Shown here piece after piece: positions 24,628 through 33,032 of a DNA stretch of 43,756 nt (its first letter is position 1; each line of letters opens with the position of its first letter). The translations under genes were made by a program, and so were the position numbers. Origin of the DNA: Desulfuromonas sp. TF. GTDB taxonomy: Bacteria > Desulfobacterota > Desulfuromonadia > Desulfuromonadales > ATBO01. The stretch covers positions 348,618-392,373 of the forward strand of contig NZ_KI421418.1 in assembly GCF_000472285.1 (NCBI RefSeq), read 5' to 3'. The notes beneath the pieces are model-generated. The model saw only the letters and a list, made by a program, of their open reading frames with translations, did not search any database and was not told where the DNA came from.

Positions 24628-27423
24628 ATGGGCGAACTGGAGTTTTTCTGGAAGGCGCCGGTACAGGCCGAACGGCTGAAGGAGCTGCTCAGCTCCGATC
24701 CGGAGACAAAGGACCTGCCCTTGCGGCGAGATGTCCGCTCCCTGGGGAAGCTTCTCGGGGTGGTCATCAAGGAGCAGGCGGGACAGAAGGTGTTCGACGA
24801 TGAAGAACGGCTGCGGCGTCTGGCGATAAAGCATCGCGAACTGGAAGACGCCCAGGGGGAGGACGGGCTTGAGAACCCCGCTGAGAGGGAGCTGCTGAAG
24901 GAGATGGCGCAAATCGTCGGGCAGATGAGCGATCTCGAAAGCCACCAGATCGTCAAGGCCTTCGCCACCTTTTTCGAACTCACCAATCTGGCCGAAACCA
25001 ACCATCGAAAGCGGCGCAGCCGCGCCCATCGGGTCGGCGGCATCCCCGACAAGCCGGGTTCCCTGCATGCCACCCTGGAGCGCATGCGGGGGGCGGGCAT
25101 CGATGCCGAAAAGGCCCTGGAGCGGCTGGGGCTGGTGGAGGTGGTTCCCGTGTTTACCGCGCATCCTACCGAGGTTGCCCGGCGAGTCGTTCTGTTCAAG
25201 CGCCGCCGCATTGCCGGCGAACTGGAGAAGCTCGATCGGCTCCCGCTGTCTGATTCCGAAGCGTCCGAAAGTCAGGAGGCGGTCCTGGCTGAAATCAGTG
25301 CTCTATGGCAGTCCGACGAAGTCCGCCGCCGCAAGCCGACGGTGCAGGACGAAATCGCCATGGGGCTCGATCACTACACGGTCTCCCTGCTCCCACCCAT
25401 TGCCGACTTCTACGAGAACCTGGCGGCGGATTTTCGGGACGTTTACGGAATAGATATCGATGCCGCCGATCTGCCGACGGTGGTGCGCTTCGGCTCCTGG
25501 ATTGGAGGCGACCGTGACGGGAACCCCTTCGTGACGGCCGAAAGCACCAGGGATGCCCTGGAGAAAGCCCGTGAGCTGATCCTTTCCGACTACCTGGATG
25601 AGGTGGAAGCCTTGAGCCGGCTCCTGACGCCCTCCACCTGCCAGGCGGGAGAGACCGACGAATTGCGTGCGGCTCTGGCGGACTGTTCCGCCGCATTCCC
25701 CGAAGCGGCGCAGGAGGCGGATGCCCTGCCCGAGTGCGAGCTGTACCGGCGTTATCTGACTATCATGCGTCACCGACTGCGCCGCGCCCTGATGGAGCCG
25801 CATCACCCGGACGCCTATCCCGATGCCGAAACCTTCGGAGACGACCTGAAGCTGCTGAGCCGGAATCTGCGCAAACAAAGGGGAGAACGCCTCGCCCGCC
25901 GCCTTGTCGACCCTCTGAGGCGCAAGGTGGATACCTTCGGTTTTCATCTCCATGCGCTCGATATCCGGCAGCATGCGCAGGTCCACGCCCGGGCGGTGGC
26001 CGAGTTGGCCGCCGGCGCCGGACATCTGGTCGACCCTGCAGGCCCTCTCCCTGCACCCCCCTCGGGCCAGACCGCTGAATTGCTTGACACCCTCCGGGCT
26101 GTGTCGCGGTTGAAGACGGAATACCCGTCTCAGGCGATCCGCAGCTACGTGATCAGCGGCGCCACCTCTGTACAGGATATCCTCTCCCTTGTCTGGCTGA
26201 TGGAGCTTTGCGGTATTTCCGCTGCCGGACACAGGGAAAAAGGGGATCCGGGCCTGATGCCGGTGCCGCTGTTCGAGTCGATCGAGGATCTGCGCAACGC
26301 TCCGGAAATCTGCCGCACCCTTTGGGCCAGCTCCGAATATGCTCCCTATCTGGACTCCTGGGGGCACTGGCAGGAGGTGATGCTCGGCTATTCCGATTCC
26401 AACAAGGACGGCGGCATGCTGACCAGCACATGGGAGATCTACAAGGCCCACCGCGCCCTCCACCGGGTGGCGGAGGAATGCGGCGTCTCCCTGCGCCTGT
26501 TTCACGGGCGCGGCGGAACGGTCGGGCGTGGCGGAGGCCCGACCCATCGGGCGATCGTCGCTCAGCCAGCCGGGGCTTTTTCCGGCGCTTTCAAGCTTAC
26601 CGAGCAGGGCGAAGTGATCAATTTCAAGTACTCGGATCCGGCCTTGGCCCGACGCAACCTCGAACTGATGGTTTCCGCTTCTCTGGAGGCTTTGACTCGC
26701 ACAGGCCTCGTCGAAGCGACCGCCCAGGCGGAGTGGGAGGAGGCCATGGAGGAGATGTCTTCCGCAGCCTATGCCTGCTATCGGGAGAAGATTGCCGACA
26801 ATCCTTCAATCCTTCCGTTTTTCGAACAGGCCACGCCGGTGCGTGAGTTCGAACTGGCCAAGATCGGCTCGCGCCCGGCGCGCCGCAAGGAGAGCAAAGG
26901 TCTGGAGGACCTGCGGGCCATCCCCTGGGGATTCGGTTGGATACAGAGCCGACTGCTCGTGCCGGCCTGGTTCGGGGTCGGAACGGCCTTCGAAAAATTC
27001 GCTTCCGGCAGCGAGGAGAAGAGGAGACTGCTGCAGATCATGATGCGACGTTTTCCGATGTTTTTCGACATGGTGCGGAACGTCGAGATGGCCCTGGCGA
27101 AAGTCGATCTGCCCCTGGCCCGCCAGTATGCTTCTCTGGTCGGCGACGCCGGTCTGCGCGATCGGGTCTTCACCCTCCTGGTGGACGAACTTCAGCGTAC
27201 CCGGCGCATGGTTCTCGAAATCACCGGCCAGAAGCGCCTGCTCGAAAACAATCCCGATCTGGCCCATTCCCTCCGTCTCCGCAACCCCTACGTGGATCCC
27301 ATGAGCATGATCCAGATCGAGCTGCTGAGACGCAAGTCGAGCGGCCGGGAAACCGATGAGCTCGACTATGTCCTGGCCGCTTCCATCAACGGCATAGCGG
27401 CCGGTCTGCGCAACACCGGCTGA
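24628..27423 (+). CDS. ppc: Phosphoenolpyruvate carboxylase
   Basis: Carboxylates PEP with bicarbonate to oxaloacetate, the anaplerotic entry into the TCA cycle. The 931 residues are in the family range. Catalytic motifs: VFTAHPTEVARR (His near residue 178), GSWIGGDRDGNPFV, GYSDSNKDGG, LFHGRGGTVGRGGGPTHRAI (near 625) and the C-terminal NTG carboxylate. The N-terminal 100 residues are charged and diverge from the E. coli enzyme. ATG 24628 has GAAAGGA 8 nt upstream. Allosteric control by aspartate or malate is usual for the family; the site was not traced. Confidence 0.96.
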   Translation: MGELEFFWKAPVQAERLKELLSSDPETKDLPLRRDVRSLGKLLGVVIKEQAGQKVFDDEERLRRLAIKHRELEDAQGEDGLENPAERELLKEMAQIVGQMSDLESHQIVKAFATFFELTNLAETNHRKRRSRAHRVGGIPDKPGSLHATLERMRGAGIDAEKALERLGLVEVVPVFTAHPTEVARRVVLFKRRRIAGELEKLDRLPLSDSEASESQEAVLAEISALWQSDEVRRRKPTVQDEIAMGLDHYTVSLLPPIADFYENLAADFRDVYGIDIDAADLPTVVRFGSWIGGDRDGNPFVTAESTRDALEKARELILSDYLDEVEALSRLLTPSTCQAGETDELRAALADCSAAFPEAAQEADALPECELYRRYLTIMRHRLRRALMEPHHPDAYPDAETFGDDLKLLSRNLRKQRGERLARRLVDPLRRKVDTFGFHLHALDIRQHAQVHARAVAELAAGAGHLVDPAGPLPAPPSGQTAELLDTLRAVSRLKTEYPSQAIRSYVISGATSVQDILSLVWLMELCGISAAGHREKGDPGLMPVPLFESIEDLRNAPEICRTLWASSEYAPYLDSWGHWQEVMLGYSDSNKDGGMLTSTWEIYKAHRALHRVAEECGVSLRLFHGRGGTVGRGGGPTHRAIVAQPAGAFSGAFKLTEQGEVINFKYSDPALARRNLELMVSASLEALTRTGLVEATAQAEWEEAMEEMSSAAYACYREKIADNPSILPFFEQATPVREFELAKIGSRPARRKESKGLEDLRAIPWGFGWIQSRLLVPAWFGVGTAFEKFASGSEEKRRLLQIMMRRFPMFFDMVRNVEMALAKVDLPLARQYASLVGDAGLRDRVFTLLVDELQRTRRMVLEITGQKRLLENNPDLAHSLRLRNPYVDPMSMIQIELLRRKSSGRETDELDYVLAASINGIAAGLRNTG

Positions 27424-27454
27424 TTTCGAGAGCCTCATGAAGCGAGGTTTCAGA

Positions 27455-27573
27455 CAATAAAAAAGCGCGTCAGGTAAGCAGGAGGGACCTGCAAAGGCGG
27501 GCACCGTAACGCGCAAAGTTGGCGAATTGTTTTTCGGGGGAATCATGCTTTGTTCATAATCAATTGCTTTGCT
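27455..27573 (-). ncRNA. Candidate small RNA with own promoter and terminator
   Basis: On the minus strand TTGACA (27606-27601) and an extended -10 TGATATTTC (16 nt apart) predict a start near 27572. About 100 nt later the stem GCGCGT/ACGCGC encloses a CAGGT/ACCTG inner stem and is followed by TTTTTT (27463-27458). No ORF of note lies between them. It could equally be the terminator of prs readthrough. No known RNA family was recognised. Confidence 0.4.
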
Positions 27574-27662
27574 CAAAAGAAATATCAGCCCGCTTCAATC
27601 TGTCAAGGCGGGGGGAAATTTTATTCGGCAATAAAAGCTTTCCTGATTGAAAGGAGACCACA

Positions 27663-27791
27663 ATGGTCCTCACCTACCAACCGGTTATTGCCCTGATCGC
27701 CGGGATTCTCATTTTGATTTTTCCTCGGCTCCTGAATTATATCGTGGCCATTTACCTGATCCTGGTCGGCATCTTCGGTCTGATCGGATGA
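27663..27791 (+). CDS. Small membrane protein, DUF3096 family, 42 aa
   Basis: ATG 27663 with AAAGGAGA 6 nt upstream. The product is almost entirely hydrophobic: VIALIAGILILIFPRLLNYI followed by VAIYLILVGIFGLIG, two helices joined by FPRLLN. This matches the DUF3096 family of very small inner-membrane proteins, whose function is unknown. It lies convergent to prs with only 24 nt between the stops. Confidence 0.8.
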   Translation: MVLTYQPVIALIAGILILIFPRLLNYIVAIYLILVGIFGLIG

Positions 27792-27815
27792 CCGGACACC
27801 GGATACCTCACCGGG

Positions 27816-28742
27816 TCATCGCAAACATGAATTCTCCTCGGGAATCCGGTGCAGGCGATCTATCCCCTTAGCGATGACCTTTTTCAGGCTGACGGTTTCA
27901 AGAGGAAAGGAAGAGAAGTCCCGCTGCACGCTGTCCGTGGTCAAAAACCGGCGGACGGGCAGTTCGGCCAGGCTCTTCTCCGCCTCGCCGACCAGCAGGG
28001 CATGACCGACAGCTACAGTGATCTCCGCCAGGCACCCTTCTTCGAGAAGTGCCCGGACCGCCGACACCACGGTCCCTCCGGTGCTGATCATGTCGTCGAC
28101 GATGATCGGCCTGCGCCCCTTCACCGATCCGATGACCCGTCGAACGCTGACATCCTCGCCGCTGTGGCGGATCTTATGAATGTAAGCGACCGGCAGTCCC
28201 AGCCGATCGCCGTACTCTTGGGCCAGTTTGACCGCACCCAGATCGGGAGCCACCAGGATGGCCTCCTCATCGAGACCGCTGCGCAGGGCTTCCGCCAGCA
28301 GCGGGACGACCGAAAGGTGTTCAACAGGAATGGCGAAGAAGCCTTCGATCGCCGGATTGTGCAGGTCGACGACGACGATCCGGTTGAACCTCAGGCTCAG
28401 CAGGTCGGCTACCAGCCGTGCCCCGACCGGTTCCATCTTCCCGGTCCGGCGATCCTGGCGGGCATAGCCGAAATAGGGGATGACGGCAGTCAGGTGCCCG
28501 GCCCCGGCCCGTCGGCAGGCATCCGCAAGAAGAAGAAGTTCCAGAAGGTGTTCGGCCACCGGCGGGCTGGTCGGCTGGATCAGGTAGACGTCGGCGTTTT
28601 CCAGCGGCTCCTCAAGTTCGACATGGATTTCGCCGTCCGGAAAATCCTCGATGCTGCAGGCGCCGCAGCGTATTCCAAGCTCTCCAGCGATTCCCTGTGC
28701 GAGGGCGGGATTGGCCCGACCGGTGAAAATGACTTTTTTCAT
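27816..28742 (-). CDS. prs: Ribose-phosphate pyrophosphokinase
   Basis: Makes PRPP from ribose-5-phosphate and ATP for nucleotide, His and NAD synthesis. The 308 residues fit the family. Motifs: FPDGEIHVELEE, ATP-loop IPYFGYARQDRR, VVDLHNPAIEGFF, and the PRPP-binding IIVDDMISTGGTVV. The loop usually written RPTCxPVNDNLMELL reads QPTSPPVAEHLLELLLL here, and the catalytic-loop Lys-Arg region is HKIRHSGEDVSV, so it belongs to a divergent subgroup, perhaps a second PRPP synthetase. ATG 28742; no SD of strength seen. It is transcribed divergently from the nicotinamidase gene. Confidence 0.88.
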   Translation of the reverse strand: MKKVIFTGRANPALAQGIAGELGIRCGACSIEDFPDGEIHVELEEPLENADVYLIQPTSPPVAEHLLELLLLADACRRAGAGHLTAVIPYFGYARQDRRTGKMEPVGARLVADLLSLRFNRIVVVDLHNPAIEGFFAIPVEHLSVVPLLAEALRSGLDEEAILVAPDLGAVKLAQEYGDRLGLPVAYIHKIRHSGEDVSVRRVIGSVKGRRPIIVDDMISTGGTVVSAVRALLEEGCLAEITVAVGHALLVGEAEKSLAELPVRRFLTTDSVQRDFSSFPLETVSLKKVIAKGIDRLHRIPEENSCLR

Positions 28743-28957
28743 CTACCTTTTCGCCTATCTTACTTATATGCAGGCTGAAGAAAATCAGTCGCCCAAACCA
28801 CGCACGGCGCCGTGGGACTCCCTTTAATGGTTCATGTACCCACTCTATCGGGGAGAAGAGATTTTGCAATTCAACATGACACATTCATCGGGCTGGACAG
28901 ACCGATTATCTGCGATACGTTAGGGGGGTAATCCCCATACCGTGAGGAGGAATGATA

Positions 28958-29530
28958 ATGGCCGATCCGCGAGAGATCATCCGGTCGGGAGATGGATTGC
29001 TGGTGGTTGACGTCCAGAATGACTTTTGCCCTGGCGGCGCTCTGCCCATAGAAGATGGCGACAAGGTCATCCCGGTTCTGAACTACTGGCTCGCCGTCGC
29101 TCGCGACCGTAAGATTCCGATCTACGTTTCCCGCGACTGGCATCCGGCCGGGCACATCAGTTTCGAAAAAGAGGGGGGTAAATGGCCCCCCCATTGCCTG
29201 CAGGACACTCTGGGGGCGGAGTTTCATCCCAAACTCACCCTGGTCGGCGATGAGGTGATCATCACCAAGGGGGTGCGCTTCGATCAGGACCAGAATTCCG
29301 TCTTCGATCAGACCGGACTGGCGCATCGGCTCCGGCACGACGGGGTCGGAAGGCTGCTCGTCGGCGGGCTGGCCCAGGACGTCTGTGTCCTTGCCTCCGT
29401 CCTCGACGCCCGAAAGGAGGGGTTTGATGTATCCGTAATCAGTGGGGCCACCCGTCCGGTGAGTATCGAGGCGGGAGCGGAGGCGATGACGCAGATGAAA
29501 GAGGCCGGAGCGGAAATCCTGAACGAATGA
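28958..29530 (+). CDS. pncA: Nicotinamidase / isochorismatase-family hydrolase
   Basis: Hydrolyses nicotinamide to nicotinate for NAD salvage. The 190 residues have Asp in LLVVDVQNDFCPGGAL, the metal-site DWHPAGH, Lys in VIITKGV and the nucleophilic Cys in GLAQDVCVLASVLDA, the catalytic triad and metal ligands of pyrazinamidase/nicotinamidase. ATG 28958 lies 7 nt after GAGGAGG; ATG 28952 would be too close to it. The divergent prs gene also feeds NAD synthesis (PRPP), a plausible functional link. Confidence 0.92.
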   Translation: MADPREIIRSGDGLLVVDVQNDFCPGGALPIEDGDKVIPVLNYWLAVARDRKIPIYVSRDWHPAGHISFEKEGGKWPPHCLQDTLGAEFHPKLTLVGDEVIITKGVRFDQDQNSVFDQTGLAHRLRHDGVGRLLVGGLAQDVCVLASVLDARKEGFDVSVISGATRPVSIEAGAEAMTQMKEAGAEILNE

Positions 29531-29548
29531 GCCTGAATATCCTGTTTC

Positions 29549-29617
29549 CACGAAGAGCACGAATAAACACGAAGAAGCCAAGCGTTACTTCGTGAAGCTT
29601 CGTGTCCTGCGTGGATA
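29549..29617. repeat. Palindromic intergenic repeat
   Basis: CCACGAAGAGCACGAA and AACACGAAG on the left face CTTCGTG, CTTCGTG and TCCTGCGTGGA on the right as imperfect inverted arms. This type of CACGAA-rich dispersed repeat is seen in many bacterial intergenic regions. It may act as a terminator for pncA and MES, which converge here. Confidence 0.55.
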
Positions 29618-29633
29618 GATACTTTTAAGTGCA

Positions 29634-32600
29634 TCATCTGCAGGCGACAAACCGGATCGTGCTGCGGGTTTCGCGCAGGGTCTCTTCCAGGGAGCGAAGG
29701 ACATAGTCTATGTCCTCGGCGATGTTGCCTGTTCCCAACGAGAAGCGTACCGCGCAGTGAGCCTGCTCGGCAGTCAGCCCCATGGCCAGCAGGGCAGGGG
29801 AGGGTTCGGGGTTTCCCGACTTGCACGCCGAACCTGACGAGAAAAAGACGCCGCGCCGGTCGAGGAACAGAACGAGAGACTCGCCCCGTATTTCCGGCAG
29901 GGTCATGTTCAGCGTATTCGGCAGACGCCCTTCGCCCGGCCCGTTGCGCCGGGCTCCCGGCAGAAGCTTGCGGATGCCGGCCTCCAGCCGGTCGCGCAGC
30001 TTCGAAACCCGCAGCATTTCGTCTTCGTTCAGCCGCCGCTGGGCCAGTTCGCAGGCTTTGCCGAATCCGACGATTCCGGCGACATTTTCCGTGCCGGAGC
30101 GCAGACCCCGCTCCTGACCGCCGCCGGTGATGAGGGGTTTCAGCTCCATGTCGCGCCTGACGTAAAGAGCGCCCACCCCCTTGGGACCGTGGATCTTGTG
30201 CGCCGACAAAGAGAGGAGGTCCACGCCGAGTTCTTCCACGTCGACGGGAATCTTCCCCAGGGCCTGCACCGCATCGGTGTGAAAGGTGACGCCCCTGCTC
30301 CGGGCGATGGCGGCGAGTTCGGCCACCGGCTGGATCGCGCCCGTTTCGTTGTTGGCCAGCATGATGCTCACCAGTGCCGTATCGGGCCGCAGAGCTTCGG
30401 CCAAAGACTCTGGTCGGACAATGCCGTCGCCGTCGACGGGCAGAACAGTGACCTCATAGCCATCCTGCTCCAGGGAGAGGCAGGTCCGGAGGATTGCCGG
30501 ATGCTCGATCGCCGAGGTGATCAGGTGACGGCCTTCGCGGTATGGGAGAAGCCCGCGGATGGCGAGGTTGTCCGCCTCGGATCCGCTGCCGGTGAAGACG
30601 ATGCGCCGGGCGGTGCAGTTGAGCATCTGCGCCACCCTGCGACGGGCCCCTTCCACAGGAGTGCGGCTGCGGTTGCCGAGGGTGTGAATGCTGGAAGGAT
30701 TGCCCCAGTCCTCCCGGAGGAAGGGGAGCATGGCTTCCAGAACCTCGGCATCGAGAGGGGTGGTGGCGTTATGGTCGAGATACACCCGTCTGCTCGGCCG
30801 CCCCTCGGCGGCAAGCTCTCTTTCCTGCTGGGTGTCGGATTCCGCTTCGTGGTCTATCGTGGCTGCTAATCCGCTTCCTTCCGCCCGGCTGACCTGGCAG
30901 AGGAGGGTCTTGTAGACGGGAAAACCTGAGATGGGATCGTAATTCTCCAGGTCGGTCAGCGCATTGACATTGGCTTCCCGCCACGCCTCTGGACCGAGGG
31001 GGCCGCCTCCTCCCATGGCCGCGTCGACGGCACCGCTAACGATATAGTCACTGAGCCTGGCCCTCAGGCGGACGCGGCCGCGCGGCGTCTCGACCCACAC
31101 CGGATCGCCATCGAGGATTCCCCGCGGTGCGGCGTCGTCCGGATGCATGATCACGTCGGGTTCCGGGTGTTTTTCGGAGAGTCCCCGGACGCCGTGATGC
31201 TGGCTGCGGAAGTCATAGGGGGTGCGGGTGCCTGAGTTGAAGACGAGGGGATAGCGCCTGGCCAGATCCGGCTGCGAGAGGGGGCCTTCTTTTGGTTCGG
31301 TATAGACCGGCAGGGGATCGTAGCCGTGCTCGGCGAGGATCGACGAGGCGATTTCAAATTTCCCGGAAGGGGTGTCGAACCCGGCTTTGCCGTCGGAGCG
31401 CAGCAGTCCCTTCTCCCATTTCTTGTACTGCATCATTGCCGTCGGCACCCGGACCGAGCCGCCGGCGCGGCGCACTTCGGCGGTCGTGAAGCCGGTTCCT
31501 TCAAGGGCCGTTTCGAGAATTTCCTCCTCGCTCTGGGGGAAGAGGTGTCCGTAGCCGAGACGACGGGCGAGTTCGGCGAGGATGAGAAAGTCGTTGCGCG
31601 CCTCCCCGATCGGCTCGACGAGTCTTTCTCGGATCTTGAACAGGGGGCCATAGCGCATGAAGGAAGTCGTTTCATACTGAGTGGTGGCGGGCAGGACCAG
31701 GTCGGCATAGGCTGAATCGGCGGTATGGTAGCGGTTGATGCAGACGGAGAAGTCGAGGGCCTCGAAAGTCCTTCGCCAAAGATCGGGATTCGGCCACGAA
31801 GTGATGATCGAGCCCCCGAGGTTGATCAGCGCCCGGATTCTGTAAGGCTCCCCTTCGAGAACCGAATCGGGGAGGGCGATGGCATGGGATTCGCCGCGAT
31901 AATGGCTGTAGACGGGAAAGCGGTCCCGGCCGAGGGCCTTGCGCATGTCCGGGTTGGCGATCAGGCGCCGGCGGTTCTGTGGGAAGGTGTTTTCCTTCAT
32001 CCGGAAAAGGAGGCCGCCGGGGACATCGAGCTGACCGGCCAGGGCCCAGAGGGTGAAAACGGCGCGAATCGCCTGCACTCCGCTGTCCGAATATTCGAGT
32101 CCGGTGTACATGATCGGGCAGGCGCCCCGGGCCGAGGCGATCCTGCGGGCCGTTCGGCGCACCGTCTCGGCGGGTACGCCGGTGATCCCTTCGACGATCT
32201 CCGGGCGGTAATGCTGAACCAGATTCTTCAGTTCGGCAAAGCCGACGGTCCAGTGATCGACGAAATCGTCATCGTAAAGCTCCTCTTCGAGGAGGACCTG
32301 GATCATCCCAAGGGCGAGGGCGCCGTCGGAGCCGGGTCGAACGCCGATCCATTCGGCCTTCGCTTCTCGAGCCGTGCCATTTCTTCGGGGGTCGATGGCA
32401 ATAACCTCGGCGCCCCGCCGCCGGGCTCTCAGGATCTGCTCGTGCGCCAGAGGGGGAGAGTCGGTTGCCGGGTTGGCGCCCCAGATCACGATCAGTTCGG
32501 CCTGCTCGATATCGGTATCCATGGTGACGTACAGCTCTCCCATGGTGACGTGCGGAGCGATCATGGCGAAAGAGACGTAGCAGAGGGCGCCAACTCCGAG

Positions 32601-33032
32601 GGTGTTCGGCGATCCGAAGGGGAAGAGGACGCTGGAGGCGGAGGAGACGGCGACGCCCGCCGGCTGGAAGAGGTCGCACATGGCCATATCGAAGCTGCCG
32701 CGGCCGGTGTAGATGGCCGCCGCTTCCGGGCCGGACTCTTTCTTGATCGACAGCAGTTTATCCGTAAGGAGGTCGTAGGCCTCATCCCAGGAGATGCGTT
32801 CGAACTCCCAGGTCCCCTTGGGCCCGCGGCGGCGCAGGGGAAATTTCAACCGGTCGGGATCATGGACGATCTGCGGCGATGCCAGGCCGATCCGGCACAT
32901 GACGCCGAGAGGATGGTCCGGCAACGGCTCCACCGCTTCCAGCCTCCCGTCGCGAAGGCGGGCGCGCACCCAGCATCCCGCCGGACAGATGCCGCAGAGA
33001 CCATCGCGTTCCTCCACCGTGGCCTGCTTCAT
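29634..33032 (-). CDS. Molybdopterin oxidoreductase-cysteine desulfurase fusion (probable metallopterin-dependent ergothioneine synthase)
   Basis: The 1132-aa fusion has an N-terminal DMSO-reductase-family module (1-715). Cluster cysteines are 13, 16, 20 and 46 (CGICPAGC, GVMCRIG) and Cys151 is the likely Mo/W ligand (GALCYVS). After a linker (about 716-748) comes a complete NifS-type desulfurase: YLDHNATTPLDAEV, EHPAI, FHTDAVQ, PLP-Lys946 in SAHKIHGP and catalytic Cys1070 in SSGSACKSG. This layout matches the enzyme reported from Caldithrix abyssi, which moves sulfur from cysteine to trimethylhistidine. The start overlaps the egtD stop (TGATG) and egtD makes trimethylhistidine, so function is well supported by context. 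ATG 33032 is chosen over a longer reading that overlaps egtD. Confidence 0.9.
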   Translation of the reverse strand: MKQATVEERDGLCGICPAGCWVRARLRDGRLEAVEPLPDHPLGVMCRIGLASPQIVHDPDRLKFPLRRRGPKGTWEFERISWDEAYDLLTDKLLSIKKESGPEAAAIYTGRGSFDMAMCDLFQPAGVAVSSASSVLFPFGSPNTLGVGALCYVSFAMIAPHVTMGELYVTMDTDIEQAELIVIWGANPATDSPPLAHEQILRARRRGAEVIAIDPRRNGTAREAKAEWIGVRPGSDGALALGMIQVLLEEELYDDDFVDHWTVGFAELKNLVQHYRPEIVEGITGVPAETVRRTARRIASARGACPIMYTGLEYSDSGVQAIRAVFTLWALAGQLDVPGGLLFRMKENTFPQNRRRLIANPDMRKALGRDRFPVYSHYRGESHAIALPDSVLEGEPYRIRALINLGGSIITSWPNPDLWRRTFEALDFSVCINRYHTADSAYADLVLPATTQYETTSFMRYGPLFKIRERLVEPIGEARNDFLILAELARRLGYGHLFPQSEEEILETALEGTGFTTAEVRRAGGSVRVPTAMMQYKKWEKGLLRSDGKAGFDTPSGKFEIASSILAEHGYDPLPVYTEPKEGPLSQPDLARRYPLVFNSGTRTPYDFRSQHHGVRGLSEKHPEPDVIMHPDDAAPRGILDGDPVWVETPRGRVRLRARLSDYIVSGAVDAAMGGGGPLGPEAWREANVNALTDLENYDPISGFPVYKTLLCQVSRAEGSGLAATIDHEAESDTQQERELAAEGRPSRRVYLDHNATTPLDAEVLEAMLPFLREDWGNPSSIHTLGNRSRTPVEGARRRVAQMLNCTARRIVFTGSGSEADNLAIRGLLPYREGRHLITSAIEHPAILRTCLSLEQDGYEVTVLPVDGDGIVRPESLAEALRPDTALVSIMLANNETGAIQPVAELAAIARSRGVTFHTDAVQALGKIPVDVEELGVDLLSLSAHKIHGPKGVGALYVRRDMELKPLITGGGQERGLRSGTENVAGIVGFGKACELAQRRLNEDEMLRVSKLRDRLEAGIRKLLPGARRNGPGEGRLPNTLNMTLPEIRGESLVLFLDRRGVFFSSGSACKSGNPEPSPALLAMGLTAEQAHCAVRFSLGTGNIAEDIDYVLRSLEETLRETRSTIRFVACR

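Noticed and set aside
25303-26547. 414-aa minus-strand frame inside ppc
   Set aside because: It is antisense to an intact ppc and has no recognisable domain.
27455-27530. 6S RNA or SRP RNA at the ppc/DUF3096 gap
   Set aside because: The conserved SRP tetraloop segment and the 6S open-bubble layout are not present.
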